A DNA stretch of 64,000 bases from Flagellimonas lutaonensis (GTDB lineage Bacteria; Bacteroidota; Bacteroidia; Flavobacteriales; Flavobacteriaceae). A program made the position numbers and the translations under genes. The notes beneath the pieces were generated by a model that worked only from the letters and a program-made list of their open reading frames with translations, made no database searches and was not told the DNA's origin. Of the stretch, positions 8,984 to 17,069 are shown in pieces. How positions within the stretch are numbered: the first letter of the stretch is position 1; every line of letters begins with the position of its first letter. The DNA lies in the NCBI RefSeq assembly GCF_000963865.1, contig NZ_CP011071.1:1864501-1928500 (forward strand), written 5' to 3'.

Positions 8984-9715
8984 TAACCTTGATTCACTAA
9001 TAAGCTGTGATGTCGAAGAAGGAACGCTCAGCACATTTCCCTACATTCCACGATTTCCTGCTGAAAAATCAGGAAACCACTACACTTCGGGAAAAGAGCT
9101 TCACTGCAAATATCTTGGACACAATCCCCAATTTCAGCTTTCCATTCCGTTCACCCTTCCCGCTTGGGCTGGGAAGGAACACTACATTCCCAAGCTAAAA
9201 TTGATGATTAAGTCCGATTTACCAAATCGGAAAGCCAGCACCTTGGTTTTCTTAACAGAATTTACGGCAAGAACATCTTGAGTCCTTGCTCGAAAATTCT
9301 TAAAAACCAAGGTACTGTCCCACACATTTTAAGGGGTTTATAATGGATGAAGCCTTGAATGTTTTTCGGGGCTTCGAAAAACAGGCAGTGCATAACCAAT
9401 TCTACATTAAACCCAATCGCTCGCCTCGCTTAACTGTCGGTACGCTCGGGTCGCAACTGGCTTTAAAAGAATTGCTAATGCCCTTATGGAACTTGTCAAG
9501 ACCGTGGCAAGTTTCAGCGAAAAATAAGGTATCTACTTCCTTGAAAATGCGAGCATTTTACTACGTCGCAGACACACCTGATTTATTCCCTGAAAGTCTT
9601 GACAAAACCCACGTCACCCATTGTGCTACGCACGAAAGAAATCAAACAAACACCCCTTAAAATTTCATCTCAATTTAATTAAACAGGGGAATTATTAATC
9701 TTTAAATTTTTAGTT
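8984..9715. other. Non-coding, hairpin-dense region upstream of ssb
   Basis: No convincing gene was found in 732 bases. The short frames present lack codon character and family signatures. The stretch holds a series of perfect inverted repeats. They are 9054-9060/9070-9076, 9155-9161/9171-9177 (or alternatively 9162-9168/9189-9195), 9214-9220/9224-9230, 9240-9250/9303-9313, 9361-9368/9375-9382, 9490-9495/9508-9513 and 9544-9549/9554-9559. A 12-base pair of arms, ATTTTAAGGGGT (9326-9337) and ACCCCTTAAAAT (9652-9663), encloses the second half. This could be a structured RNA or a region that folds when single-stranded. See findings. Confidence 0.6.
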
Positions 9716-10072
9716 ATGAGTACTTTAAGAAATCACGTACAACTGATTGGAAACGTTGGACAAGAGCCAACCATTACGAACCTTGAAAGCGGAAGCAAAG
9801 TAGCCCGTTTTTCACTCGCCACAAATGAATACTACAAAAACAAGAAAGGCGAAAAAGAACAAAACACCGAATGGCATACTGTAGTTGCCTGGGGCAAGAC
9901 TGCTGAAATTGTAGAGAAGTATGTAGTGAAAGGAAAAGAGGTAGGCGTAAGCGGAAAACTGAAATCCCGAAGCTATGAGGACAAAGACGGTATCAAACGA
10001 TACGTAACCGAAATCGAAGCCAACGAAATCCTATTGTTGGGTACAAAAAACGGTAACGGTTCTAACGAATAG
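9716..10072 (+). CDS. ssb: Single-stranded DNA-binding protein
   Basis: The 118-residue protein is a typical bacterial SSB OB-fold: NHVQLIGNVGQEPTITN at the start, then VARFSLATNEYYKN, TEWHTVVAWGKTAEIVEKYV and GKEVGVSGKLKSRSYEDKDG. It is short, with almost no disordered tail. The classic acidic tip (DDDIPF) is missing, and the end is NGNGSNE. Element-borne SSBs protect and help copy the transferred strand in the recipient. The gene stands alone between the hairpin region and a strong terminator, so it is a single transcription unit. Confidence 0.95.
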   Translation: MSTLRNHVQLIGNVGQEPTITNLESGSKVARFSLATNEYYKNKKGEKEQNTEWHTVVAWGKTAEIVEKYVVKGKEVGVSGKLKSRSYEDKDGIKRYVTEIEANEILLLGTKNGNGSNE

Positions 10073-10083
10073 ACTTAAAAGAA

Positions 10084-10121
10084 AGAGGGCGTACCCGTCG
10101 AAAAGATGCGCCCTCTTTTTC
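10084..10121 (+). terminator. Rho-independent terminator after ssb
   Basis: AGAGGGCG (10084-10091) pairs perfectly with CGCCCTCT (10109-10116), followed directly by TTTTT. Confidence 0.85.
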
Positions 10122-10149
10122 ATTATCCAAACTTAAAAATTAGTGAACA

Positions 10150-10530
10150 ATGAAAGCACAAGTTAATGAAATAGAACAGAATTTACAACACTTTACGGGA
10201 ACGGAAATGTTCTACTACATTCCCATTCTTAGAACCCGATTTACGGATGGTTTAAAATACCTCGCTAACGTAGCGGACTGTTATTGGCTCATAACCGATG
10301 CATCGGTAATTGCCAAAAGTTTGAAGAACCGAAGCGAGTTTATCACGATTGACTTTAAAAGAATGTCCGAAGAAAAACAGGACTATACAGGGTACGAAGC
10401 TGAAATTATTTACAGCGATGGCAACGACAACGTTTTGGAAACCCATCGTTACAATGCTACCGATTTTCCATTGGATGAACTGCGGTTGTTTTTTGTAAAC
10501 GATACGTTGATGCTACCAAGCGAATATTAA
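10150..10530 (+). CDS. Hypothetical ICE protein (resembles DUF6876)
   Basis: The 126-residue soluble protein begins with a helix and then GTEMFYYIPILRTRFTDGLKYLA. Similar small proteins of Bacteroidetes ICEs are annotated as DUF6876, which I recall but cannot check here. No catalytic motif, signal peptide or membrane segment is visible. It starts 28 bases after the ssb terminator and is followed after 11 bases by another small gene reading the same way. Both lie between ssb and the oriT-like structure. Confidence 0.7.
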   Translation: MKAQVNEIEQNLQHFTGTEMFYYIPILRTRFTDGLKYLANVADCYWLITDASVIAKSLKNRSEFITIDFKRMSEEKQDYTGYEAEIIYSDGNDNVLETHRYNATDFPLDELRLFFVNDTLMLPSEY

Positions 10531-10541
10531 ATCGGTATACT

Positions 10542-10739
10542 ATGATTTATCTAAATTTTACCGATTTAAGCGAGGAAGCCCAAGAGCGATTGCTTACCAA
10601 TTCCAAGGAAGATGTCAAGAAAAAATACGGCAAAGATTTAATGGACTATGCAACCAAGCACCACACCAATTTAGACCAAATGCTTGACGAAGAAGCATTA
10701 CGGAATTTATATTCCTATACCTATGTATTTAATATCTGA
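10542..10739 (+). CDS. Hypothetical protein, 65 aa
   Basis: The protein is small, acidic and mostly helical (MIYLNFTDLSEEAQERLL at the start, DQMLDEEALRNLYSYTYVFNI at the end). I do not recognise a family. It follows the previous small gene by 11 bases and ends just before a palindromic terminator, so the two form a short operon. Confidence 0.65.
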   Translation: MIYLNFTDLSEEAQERLLTNSKEDVKKKYGKDLMDYATKHHTNLDQMLDEEALRNLYSYTYVFNI

Positions 10740-10761
10740 ATGATGTTTTTTGAAAGAAATG

Positions 10762-10794
10762 CGCCTCTGAAATTTCAGAGGTGTTTTCATTTTT
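10762..10794 (+). terminator. Palindromic terminator after the 65-aa gene
   Basis: CGCCTCTGAAA is followed at once by TTTCAGAGGTG, giving an 11-pair stem with one G-U, then TTTTCATTTTT. Confidence 0.75.
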
Positions 10795-10976
10795 AGTGCA
10801 TTCATAATCACGAAAATATTGTATCTTTATTTCGCTGAAAGATAGCACACAATTTAAGTACAGTTATCCACTTTTTGACTTTCGCCGATAACCGTACACA
10901 TCGAAAAATAACATATCGGAAATTTTATTTCCTCGAAAATGGCAATCAGCTTTTTAGCTGGATTGTATGGATTTTT

Positions 10977-11046
10977 GTCCCGCGAGCGGGACGAAAAGGA
11001 ATAGCAAGAGGGTAACACGCTGCGCGATGTTACTGATTCCTTTTCG
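10977..11046. other. Candidate origin of transfer (oriT) hairpins
   Basis: Two adjacent structures are visible. The first is GTCCCGC-GA-GCGGGAC (10977-10992). The second is a long stem: CGAAAAGGAAT (10992-11002) with ATTCCTTTTCG (11036-11046), enclosing GTAACA (11012-11017) with TGTTAC (11028-11033) and a CGC/GCG top. It lies 124 bases before the BfmA-like gene, where oriT is expected in mobilization regions. The nick site cannot be placed from sequence alone. Confidence 0.5.
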
Positions 11047-11105
11047 TTTTCAAATTATTGATAATCAATTGTTTAAATTTATTTTAAATTTTTTGATTTT
11101 CAGCA

Positions 11106-11160
11106 ATTTGCGACAAATGCCCTCAAAACGTCCATTTTTCGGGAAGGATTTGCGACAAAT
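11106..11160. repeat. Paired ATTTGCGACAAAT repeats before the mobilization operon
   Basis: Two identical copies at 11106-11118 and 11148-11160, 42 bases (about four helical turns) apart. Each is an imperfect palindrome, ATTTG-CGA-CAAAT. The second ends 9 bases before the BfmA-like start codon. They are probable binding sites for a mobilization or regulatory protein. Confidence 0.6.
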
Positions 11161-11169
11161 CGGCGAAAT

Positions 11170-11550
11170 ATGGACACATTTATCGGCATCAGATTCAAGA
11201 AGGAAACGGCAAAACGTTTTCAGGAATTCTCAAGAACACATTTCAAGACCCATACCGAGGCAATGGAAGCCATTCTCGACTTTTTCTTCTACAACGAGAT
11301 TTCACCCAAGGAAAATTTAGGTCCTACGGGACGCACTATTGAAGCCAAATTACTGAAACGTATCAATGCGGTCATTGCCATAATGCGTGATGTCGAAAAG
11401 ACCCAAACCAAACCCACGGTAGCAATGTTGCAATCTCTTTTTGAGATGGAAGAACCTGAAGAGAAACCCTTGATTTTGGAAAAGAAATTTGCCGAAGAAA
11501 AGAAAGAAGTGAAGTTTCAAGAAAAGCGAAATAACCAGAATCAACTTTAA
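11170..11550 (+). CDS. BfmA/BtgA-type mobilization protein
   Basis: The 126-residue protein starts MDTFIGIRFKKETAKRFQEF, a ribbon-helix-helix-like beginning found in BfmA/BtgA mobilization accessory proteins of Bacteroidetes. A helical core (THTEAMEAILDFFFYNEISP) and a charged tail follow. Such proteins are thought to bind oriT DNA and load the relaxase. The gene starts right after the paired repeats and sits 11 bases before the MobB-like relaxase gene, which supports the assignment. Confidence 0.85.
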   Translation: MDTFIGIRFKKETAKRFQEFSRTHFKTHTEAMEAILDFFFYNEISPKENLGPTGRTIEAKLLKRINAVIAIMRDVEKTQTKPTVAMLQSLFEMEEPEEKPLILEKKFAEEKKEVKFQEKRNNQNQL

Positions 11551-11561
11551 AATTCCAACCT

Positions 11562-12593
11562 ATGTATATTAACATCACCCCACAAAAATTAGGAACGAAT
11601 TACTCGCAGAGCTCAGCGGATTTTGTGGACTATCTCGAAAAGGAAAATGAAGGTTTGGAAAAGGAAGAGATGGAACATTTTTTTAACCAATATGGCGATG
11701 AGATTTCAGCAAAGGAAGTGGTCAAAGAGATAGATGGAAATACAGCAAAACTCAAAAAGAAAGAACCGAAATTCTATTCCATCACGGTCAGTCCTTCAAA
11801 ATATGAATTGCGAAAACTTCAGAACAACAGTGAAGATTTAAAGAGATACACTCGTGAGTTGATGAAGGATTATGCAGCCAGTTTCAACCGGGAAATCAAT
11901 GGGCGACCAGTTACGGTAGATGACATTAAATACTTCGCCAAAATCGAACACCAACGGACTTTTAAAGGAACGGATTTTCAGGTGCGAGAAAACCAAACTT
12001 TTGCCACCAAGATTCTTGAATTGAAACAAGAAGTCAGGCGCATTCAACAAGGTCAGGCAACAGGCAATATAGAACGGTTGAAATTAAAAATTAGGAAGTT
12101 AGAAAAGGAAGCACCACACCAACTCAATGGCAAGCGAATTGTCCAGGGAATGAAGAAACCCGGAAACCAAAGCCACATCCATATTATAGTCAGCCGGAAG
12201 GACGCTTCCAATTCCTTCAGTCTTTCCCCAGGAAGTAAACACAAAGCCTCTGAAGTAAAGATGCACGGCAGAGAAGTAAAACGAGGTTTTGATAGGGATG
12301 CATTTTTCACGAAAGCAGAAGAGACATTCGATAAGACTTTCGCCTACAAACGCAACTATGCGGAAACTTACAAAGCGAAAAAAGATTTTGTAAAGAATCC
12401 CAAGTTGTACTTCGCCGCTTTGATGAAATTGCCAGCCAATGAAAAGGCTTTGGCTTTTAAGATGATGGGCAAGTCGGGTATTCCGTTAATCCCAAATATC
12501 CCAACCAGTAAAGCACAATTGGCGCTTCGTGTTTTTAAACGGTTACGAAAAGGTGCTGAAATCGCAGTGAAATCAAGTTCTATTGGAATATGA
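11562..12593 (+). CDS. MobB-like relaxase (DUF5712 family)
   Basis: The 343-residue protein starts MYINITPQKLGTNYSQSSAD and has the two-histidine motif SHIHIIVSRKD (about residue 207-217), which fits metal-binding motif III of HUH relaxases. A region about 67-140 (FYSITVSPSKYELRKLQ) carries the expected beta-helix fold. In Bacteroidetes such proteins nick oriT and stay bound to the transferred strand. The catalytic tyrosine is not obvious. The gene follows the BfmA-like gene by 11 bases and overlaps the coupling-protein gene by 4 bases. Confidence 0.82.
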   Translation: MYINITPQKLGTNYSQSSADFVDYLEKENEGLEKEEMEHFFNQYGDEISAKEVVKEIDGNTAKLKKKEPKFYSITVSPSKYELRKLQNNSEDLKRYTRELMKDYAASFNREINGRPVTVDDIKYFAKIEHQRTFKGTDFQVRENQTFATKILELKQEVRRIQQGQATGNIERLKLKIRKLEKEAPHQLNGKRIVQGMKKPGNQSHIHIIVSRKDASNSFSLSPGSKHKASEVKMHGREVKRGFDRDAFFTKAEETFDKTFAYKRNYAETYKAKKDFVKNPKLYFAALMKLPANEKALAFKMMGKSGIPLIPNIPTSKAQLALRVFKRLRKGAEIAVKSSSIGI

Positions 12594-14032
12594 GCTTGTC
12601 ATTGGTACAAATAATGATATATATCGTTGTGCCTGTCCTGTCGGTGGCCATACTTCTCTATACTTTTTACAATGGTGAACCAACGGAAAAAATAGATAAA
12701 CGATATCAGGTAAAATTCTTGACCAAATCGGGAACATTCAAAATTGACAATGTAAAACGCGGCGCATCCGTCATCGGATCAGCAGGAAGCGGGAAAACCG
12801 AAAGTGTGGTTTATGGATTTTTAAAACACTTTCGTGAAAACGGATTTTGCGGTGTTATACACGACTACAAGGATTTTGAACTTACGGAAATGGCATATCC
12901 GCTTTTTGCCGATAGCGACATTCCTATGAGGGTCATTTCGTTTGACAGGATTATCCATCGGGTCAATCCTATAGCATCTCGATATTTGGAAAATGAGGAA
13001 AGCGTCAACGAAGTATCGAGGGTGCTCATTGAAAACCTTTCTGAACAGCGGGAATCTGGAACAACAGGAACAACCAAATTCTTCAATGATGCTGCAGAAG
13101 GTCTGATTGGTGGTTTGATTTGGAAGCTCAAAACAGATTACACACAGTTCTGCACCTTACCTCATTTGATTGCCATTTATCAAATGCTCGATACGGATAG
13201 CCTGGTCCAGTTTCTGGAAACTAACACAACATCGAGAGCAATGGCAGATGCATTCATTAGCGGAAAAGACTCTGAAAGACAGACCGCAGGTGTTAAAAGT
13301 ACCTTGGCCAATGCGCTCAAACGGATCAGTACCCAACGCATTTTTATGGCATTGTCCGCAGATGAAGTGCCGTTGAATATCAATAGCACAGAAAATCCAG
13401 CGGTCATTTCGGTAGTAAACAATCCAAAGTTTGAGACCTCTTATTCACCTGTTATCGCTACCATAATCCACACCATTACCAAACAAATGAGCGTGCGAAA
13501 TTCCCAGCCCTCTTTCTTACTAATGGAAGAAGCACCAACAATCCGGCTACTGAATATGCACCGCATTCCGGCAACGTTAAGAAGCTATGACATCGCCACC
13601 ATTTATGTGATGCAGGACAAAATCCAAAACGATATGATGTATGGTGATAAGGCAAGCAAGGCCATTCTGAGCAATCTTTCCTATCAATTCTTTGGCAAGG
13701 TCAACGACCCAGACACCGCTAAATATTATGAACGCTTCTTTGAAATCATTAAAAACCCTACGAAAAGCGTGAGCAAAGCCGCCAACATCTTTAAAACGGA
13801 TACCAGAATCACAAAAGGCGAAAGAGAGGTTTCCAAAAGAAGGGCAGATATTTTCTTCAGATTAAAGCAAGGTGAGTTTGTCACGTTCGCTGATGGAAAG
13901 GACAAGAAAGTGCGGTTCAAATTATCAAAAATCGAAAGGCAACTTCCACAGAGCACAAAACGATATTCTGATGCGGATTTAAGAGCAAATTTTGAGCGGG
14001 TTTATGATGAGGCGAGGTCGATATTCAACTAA
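12590..14032 (+). CDS. Type IV coupling protein (VirD4/TraG-like)
   Basis: The 480-residue protein has an N-terminal membrane segment (residues 5-25) and an ATPase core with Walker A GSAGSGKTES (about 62-71) and Walker B FLLMEEAPT (about 306-314), the pattern of TraM-recognition/TraD-type coupling proteins. It links the relaxase-DNA complex to the transfer channel using ATP. It overlaps the relaxase gene by 4 bases, so the three mobilization genes form an operon. Its end overlaps the convergent PHP-ATPase gene by 4 bases. It is somewhat short for the family. Confidence 0.92.
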   Translation: MSLSLVQIMIYIVVPVLSVAILLYTFYNGEPTEKIDKRYQVKFLTKSGTFKIDNVKRGASVIGSAGSGKTESVVYGFLKHFRENGFCGVIHDYKDFELTEMAYPLFADSDIPMRVISFDRIIHRVNPIASRYLENEESVNEVSRVLIENLSEQRESGTTGTTKFFNDAAEGLIGGLIWKLKTDYTQFCTLPHLIAIYQMLDTDSLVQFLETNTTSRAMADAFISGKDSERQTAGVKSTLANALKRISTQRIFMALSADEVPLNINSTENPAVISVVNNPKFETSYSPVIATIIHTITKQMSVRNSQPSFLLMEEAPTIRLLNMHRIPATLRSYDIATIYVMQDKIQNDMMYGDKASKAILSNLSYQFFGKVNDPDTAKYYERFFEIIKNPTKSVSKAANIFKTDTRITKGEREVSKRRADIFFRLKQGEFVTFADGKDKKVRFKLSKIERQLPQSTKRYSDADLRANFERVYDEARSIFN

Positions 14033-16884
14033 AATCCATATTTATCTTTTCTAAGCCTGAACGCCTTTTCGCCACCTTCCATTACAGATGTAATTTCGTT
14101 TTTAATCTCTTTGGTGTCAATAGCACCTTCAGCTTTGATAATCCCTCTTGTTTGTGAACTGGCGTCTTTATAATCGCAGCAAATCACTAATTCGGCATCA
14201 CCGTTAACTACCAAATTGGCATTATGGCTCGTAAAAACCAATTGCCTTTTCTTTTTGGCATTCCAGATATTTTGGATTATTGCATCAATGGCTCTATTGT
14301 CAATGTCATCTTCGGGTTGGTCGATTAGTAAAGGTATTCCGGGCTGGTTGAGTAATACTGTAAGTAGTGCCGTAGCCTGCTGCCCAGCTGATGCATCTCG
14401 AAAGGGGATTTCATCGCCAAGTTCGTTATTTGTTGTATAAAAGAATTCAGGGTCAAATTCTAATTCTGTTGCTGTCAATTGTAGCCAGTCATCGGTTGTG
14501 ATTTTGGATTGTATCTTTAATTTGTGGTCTTCGGTGAATCCGGTTGTGTCCAAGATTGGTGTAGATGGTAATTCTTCTGGATTCTCTTCGTCAAGTTTAA
14601 ATTCTGCCAATAATCTTAATTCTTCCGAGACCGCTATAAATTCAGAAATTGGGTCAGCTTTGCTGCGGATATGTGCTATTAGTGCATCTACTCGCTCTTC
14701 TCTGATTCTCGTTCCTTCAAGAATAGAACGTAATTTTTCCTTGAAATTAGCAAGATTGATATTTTTGGTAACTACTGCTTTGATTAGGTTATTTGATAAG
14801 TCGGTGAAATTTGTTGCCTGATCATTTAATACCTGAACTTTTTCCAAGTGTAGATCCTTCCATTCTTCTTTATGGGCGTTATAGTCGTTTTCTGGATTTC
14901 CAAGCTCTTTTAATACTGATTTCCTATCGGCAACTAAACTATTAATCTCTGCCAGACGGTCTTCGAGTTTTTTAATATTCGTCAGTTGTTCTTGACTTGC
15001 TATGGATTTCCCCTTGGCAGCCTCATATTCACTATCAAACTGCGCTTGCTTTTTCCCCCATTCTTCTACAATTTCAGTGTACCGCTTTAATCCACTTTCA
15101 TTGAAAATATCCTTCAAATTTTGAACAGCTTCATTGATGTTTTTGAATTTTGCTTTGACCTCTGTATTAAGATTTTCTATCAAATCCTTGTTCTCTATGT
15201 TATCAATTTGAGGTTCAATAGGTTCTGGGTATAATTTTAAAAGCTCAAGAAGCTCATCAGCTTTAGACTCAAAAAGCGATAGTTCAGATTCAGTATTTTC
15301 TATAATTGTCTTCTCTAACTCAAATTTTGATTTTTTGTTAATGGTTTTTTGGTCAGCTTCCGAAATCCCTTTTAAAGACTCTCGAATACCTTTAACTTGG
15401 CCCTTTATAGAACTACCTTCAATATTGAAATTTGCTATCTCACTCTGCACTTTCTTTTTGCGTACTAATTGATTGTAAGCAGTTTTGAGTTTTAGATTTG
15501 TTTCGTCTAAATTGTAAGAAGTACGCTCTAAGCTGCTCTTAATAGGCTGCTCTATAAACCGCTTTAGTTCTTCTGTCTTTACACCAACATCACTAAGTTG
15601 TTTTTGGCTATATGATTGTATTGGCAGTACTTTCCGGATATCTTCTTCACTAACTTTTTGAAATTCACCATCACCAATTTTCAAAAGTATTTCTCTGCTG
15701 GCAGAATTTCTTTTAACGATGTGGCGGACATCATTTTTCACCATCGTAATTCTTACTTCACCCTCAACGGCTGTCAACGTTTTCCTTATTAGCGTATCTC
15801 TTCGGTTCTGAATAATATCCAATTCTTGATAGTTGCCTATTTTAACCGTTTGGTCACACAATCCCCATCGTATGTATTCTAAAATAGTTGACTTGCCAGT
15901 TCCTCTTCCACCAATCAATGCGTTATATTGTTGATTGAAGTTGATATTGAAACCACCCAGAAATTTAGAATTTGTAACGTCCAGCGATTCAATAAATATT
16001 TGAGGCATTTCTGGCTCATTCTGAGAAATTCTGGATTCTTTGGCCAAACAGGCCTGCCGAATAGCTTCTGCAGTTGGTTCTGCCCATTTAACCCAAGTAG
16101 AATATTTTCCAAACTCACGACCGTCCTCGTACCTATTATCTGAAGTAGATACAAGACCTATGCTTTTGTTTCCGTAGTTGGCATCCCCACCGTTAATTTT
16201 ATTTTGATAACCGGATTCCTGTGATATTTCCTTATCAACATAACCGCCAACGCAAGGCATTTTAACGTAGTGTTCTTGGAAGCCTTGACGTATTATGGAA
16301 TGTTGGCCACCTTTCCCAACATTAGGAAGTACAATGTACCTACCTTTACAATAACTTACTTCATCTAAAATTTTATGAAGCTGGGGAAGGTTGTTGATTA
16401 CCTCTTGGGAAATTCTCTGGGTTTGAACCGTTTGTCTATCATAAGCGTCTGTAGGTTGTATCCCAAGAAAATTAAGGACTGAGTTGAGATGGGTGTCCTC
16501 GAAATCTGCATCAAAAATAATAATGGCCTGACTTGCAGGATTGGATAGGCTGAGTTCAATGCCTGGGAAAACCGTAACTTTTTTCTCTGGCTCGCCCATT
16601 ATCTCGTGTATCTCATTCTGCTCTATGGCGACTCTTCTTAAGTGCTGGACAAAAACTACATCGTGATGGTCTGTCATAGCGATGGCGTCAATTCCTGCAC
16701 TGCTTATCTTATCTAAATATTCCTTACAAAATTGATTTCGGTTATCATCAATTTGCTGTTTATCTTCTTGAGTTAAGCCTTCTACTTGCTCTTCACTTAC
16801 ACCAAAACGTGAACCTGTCCAAGCAATATCACGAGGGCTGTGTACTTGGAAATCACATCGATAAAATTTTGCGCCTTTATTCAT
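14029..16884 (-). CDS. PHP-domain ATPase, TrlF-type (SMC/ABC-like)
   Basis: The 951-residue protein joins an N-terminal PHP phosphoesterase domain and an ABC/SMC-type ATPase. PHP motifs are FQVHSPRD (12-19), AMTDHHD (69-75), FPGIE (106-110) and STSDNR (246-251). Walker A is GGRGTGKST (325-333). The middle (about 450-770) is long coiled coil. Near the end come LIDQPEDDIDN (about 853-863, Walker B) and FTSHN (H-loop). TrlF-type proteins are often on mobile elements and are linked to DNA-damage or defence roles. The substrate is unknown. It is transcribed away from the AlbA-type gene over a 185-base gap. Confidence 0.9.
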   Translation of the reverse strand: MNKGAKFYRCDFQVHSPRDIAWTGSRFGVSEEQVEGLTQEDKQQIDDNRNQFCKEYLDKISSAGIDAIAMTDHHDVVFVQHLRRVAIEQNEIHEIMGEPEKKVTVFPGIELSLSNPASQAIIIFDADFEDTHLNSVLNFLGIQPTDAYDRQTVQTQRISQEVINNLPQLHKILDEVSYCKGRYIVLPNVGKGGQHSIIRQGFQEHYVKMPCVGGYVDKEISQESGYQNKINGGDANYGNKSIGLVSTSDNRYEDGREFGKYSTWVKWAEPTAEAIRQACLAKESRISQNEPEMPQIFIESLDVTNSKFLGGFNINFNQQYNALIGGRGTGKSTILEYIRWGLCDQTVKIGNYQELDIIQNRRDTLIRKTLTAVEGEVRITMVKNDVRHIVKRNSASREILLKIGDGEFQKVSEEDIRKVLPIQSYSQKQLSDVGVKTEELKRFIEQPIKSSLERTSYNLDETNLKLKTAYNQLVRKKKVQSEIANFNIEGSSIKGQVKGIRESLKGISEADQKTINKKSKFELEKTIIENTESELSLFESKADELLELLKLYPEPIEPQIDNIENKDLIENLNTEVKAKFKNINEAVQNLKDIFNESGLKRYTEIVEEWGKKQAQFDSEYEAAKGKSIASQEQLTNIKKLEDRLAEINSLVADRKSVLKELGNPENDYNAHKEEWKDLHLEKVQVLNDQATNFTDLSNNLIKAVVTKNINLANFKEKLRSILEGTRIREERVDALIAHIRSKADPISEFIAVSEELRLLAEFKLDEENPEELPSTPILDTTGFTEDHKLKIQSKITTDDWLQLTATELEFDPEFFYTTNNELGDEIPFRDASAGQQATALLTVLLNQPGIPLLIDQPEDDIDNRAIDAIIQNIWNAKKKRQLVFTSHNANLVVNGDAELVICCDYKDASSQTRGIIKAEGAIDTKEIKNEITSVMEGGEKAFRLRKDKYGF

Positions 16885-17069
16885 AAAAAGATAGGTTATT
16901 AAAATCGCTAAAGTTAATTAACATTTTGTGGATTTTAACAGTTCATTTCAGTTTAGTTTTAACAAATATTTTCTTTCATATTAAATCACCGCAATCCTAT
17001 TATATCTGTTTTTTGCTAAATGCCACAATTTAATATCACTATCTTTATCCCCCTAATTTACCTTAATGA

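Larger units (their letters stand above)
10740..11169. other. Intergenic region ahead of the mobilization genes: terminator, oriT-like structure, repeats
   Basis: 430 bases without a gene. It holds a terminator (10762-10794), a GC-rich hairpin and a long cruciform (10977-11046), an AT-rich stretch (11046-11100) and two copies of ATTTGCGACAAAT just before the first mobilization gene. The layout matches an origin of transfer next to relaxosome genes. One frame crosses it but has no family signature. Confidence 0.65.

Noticed and set aside
9380-9480. Possible integron attC-like site in the hairpin region
   Set aside because: A short GCATAAC-like stretch is present, but the paired core sites and the cassette layout of attC are missing.
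8973-9660. Short frames at 8973-9281, 9007-9198 and 9343-9660
   Set aside because: They overlap each other and the hairpins, have no family signature and their composition follows the inverted repeats rather than codons.
10967-11320. 117-residue frame across the oriT-like region
   Set aside because: It runs through the cruciform and the BfmA-like gene in another frame and shows no domain.
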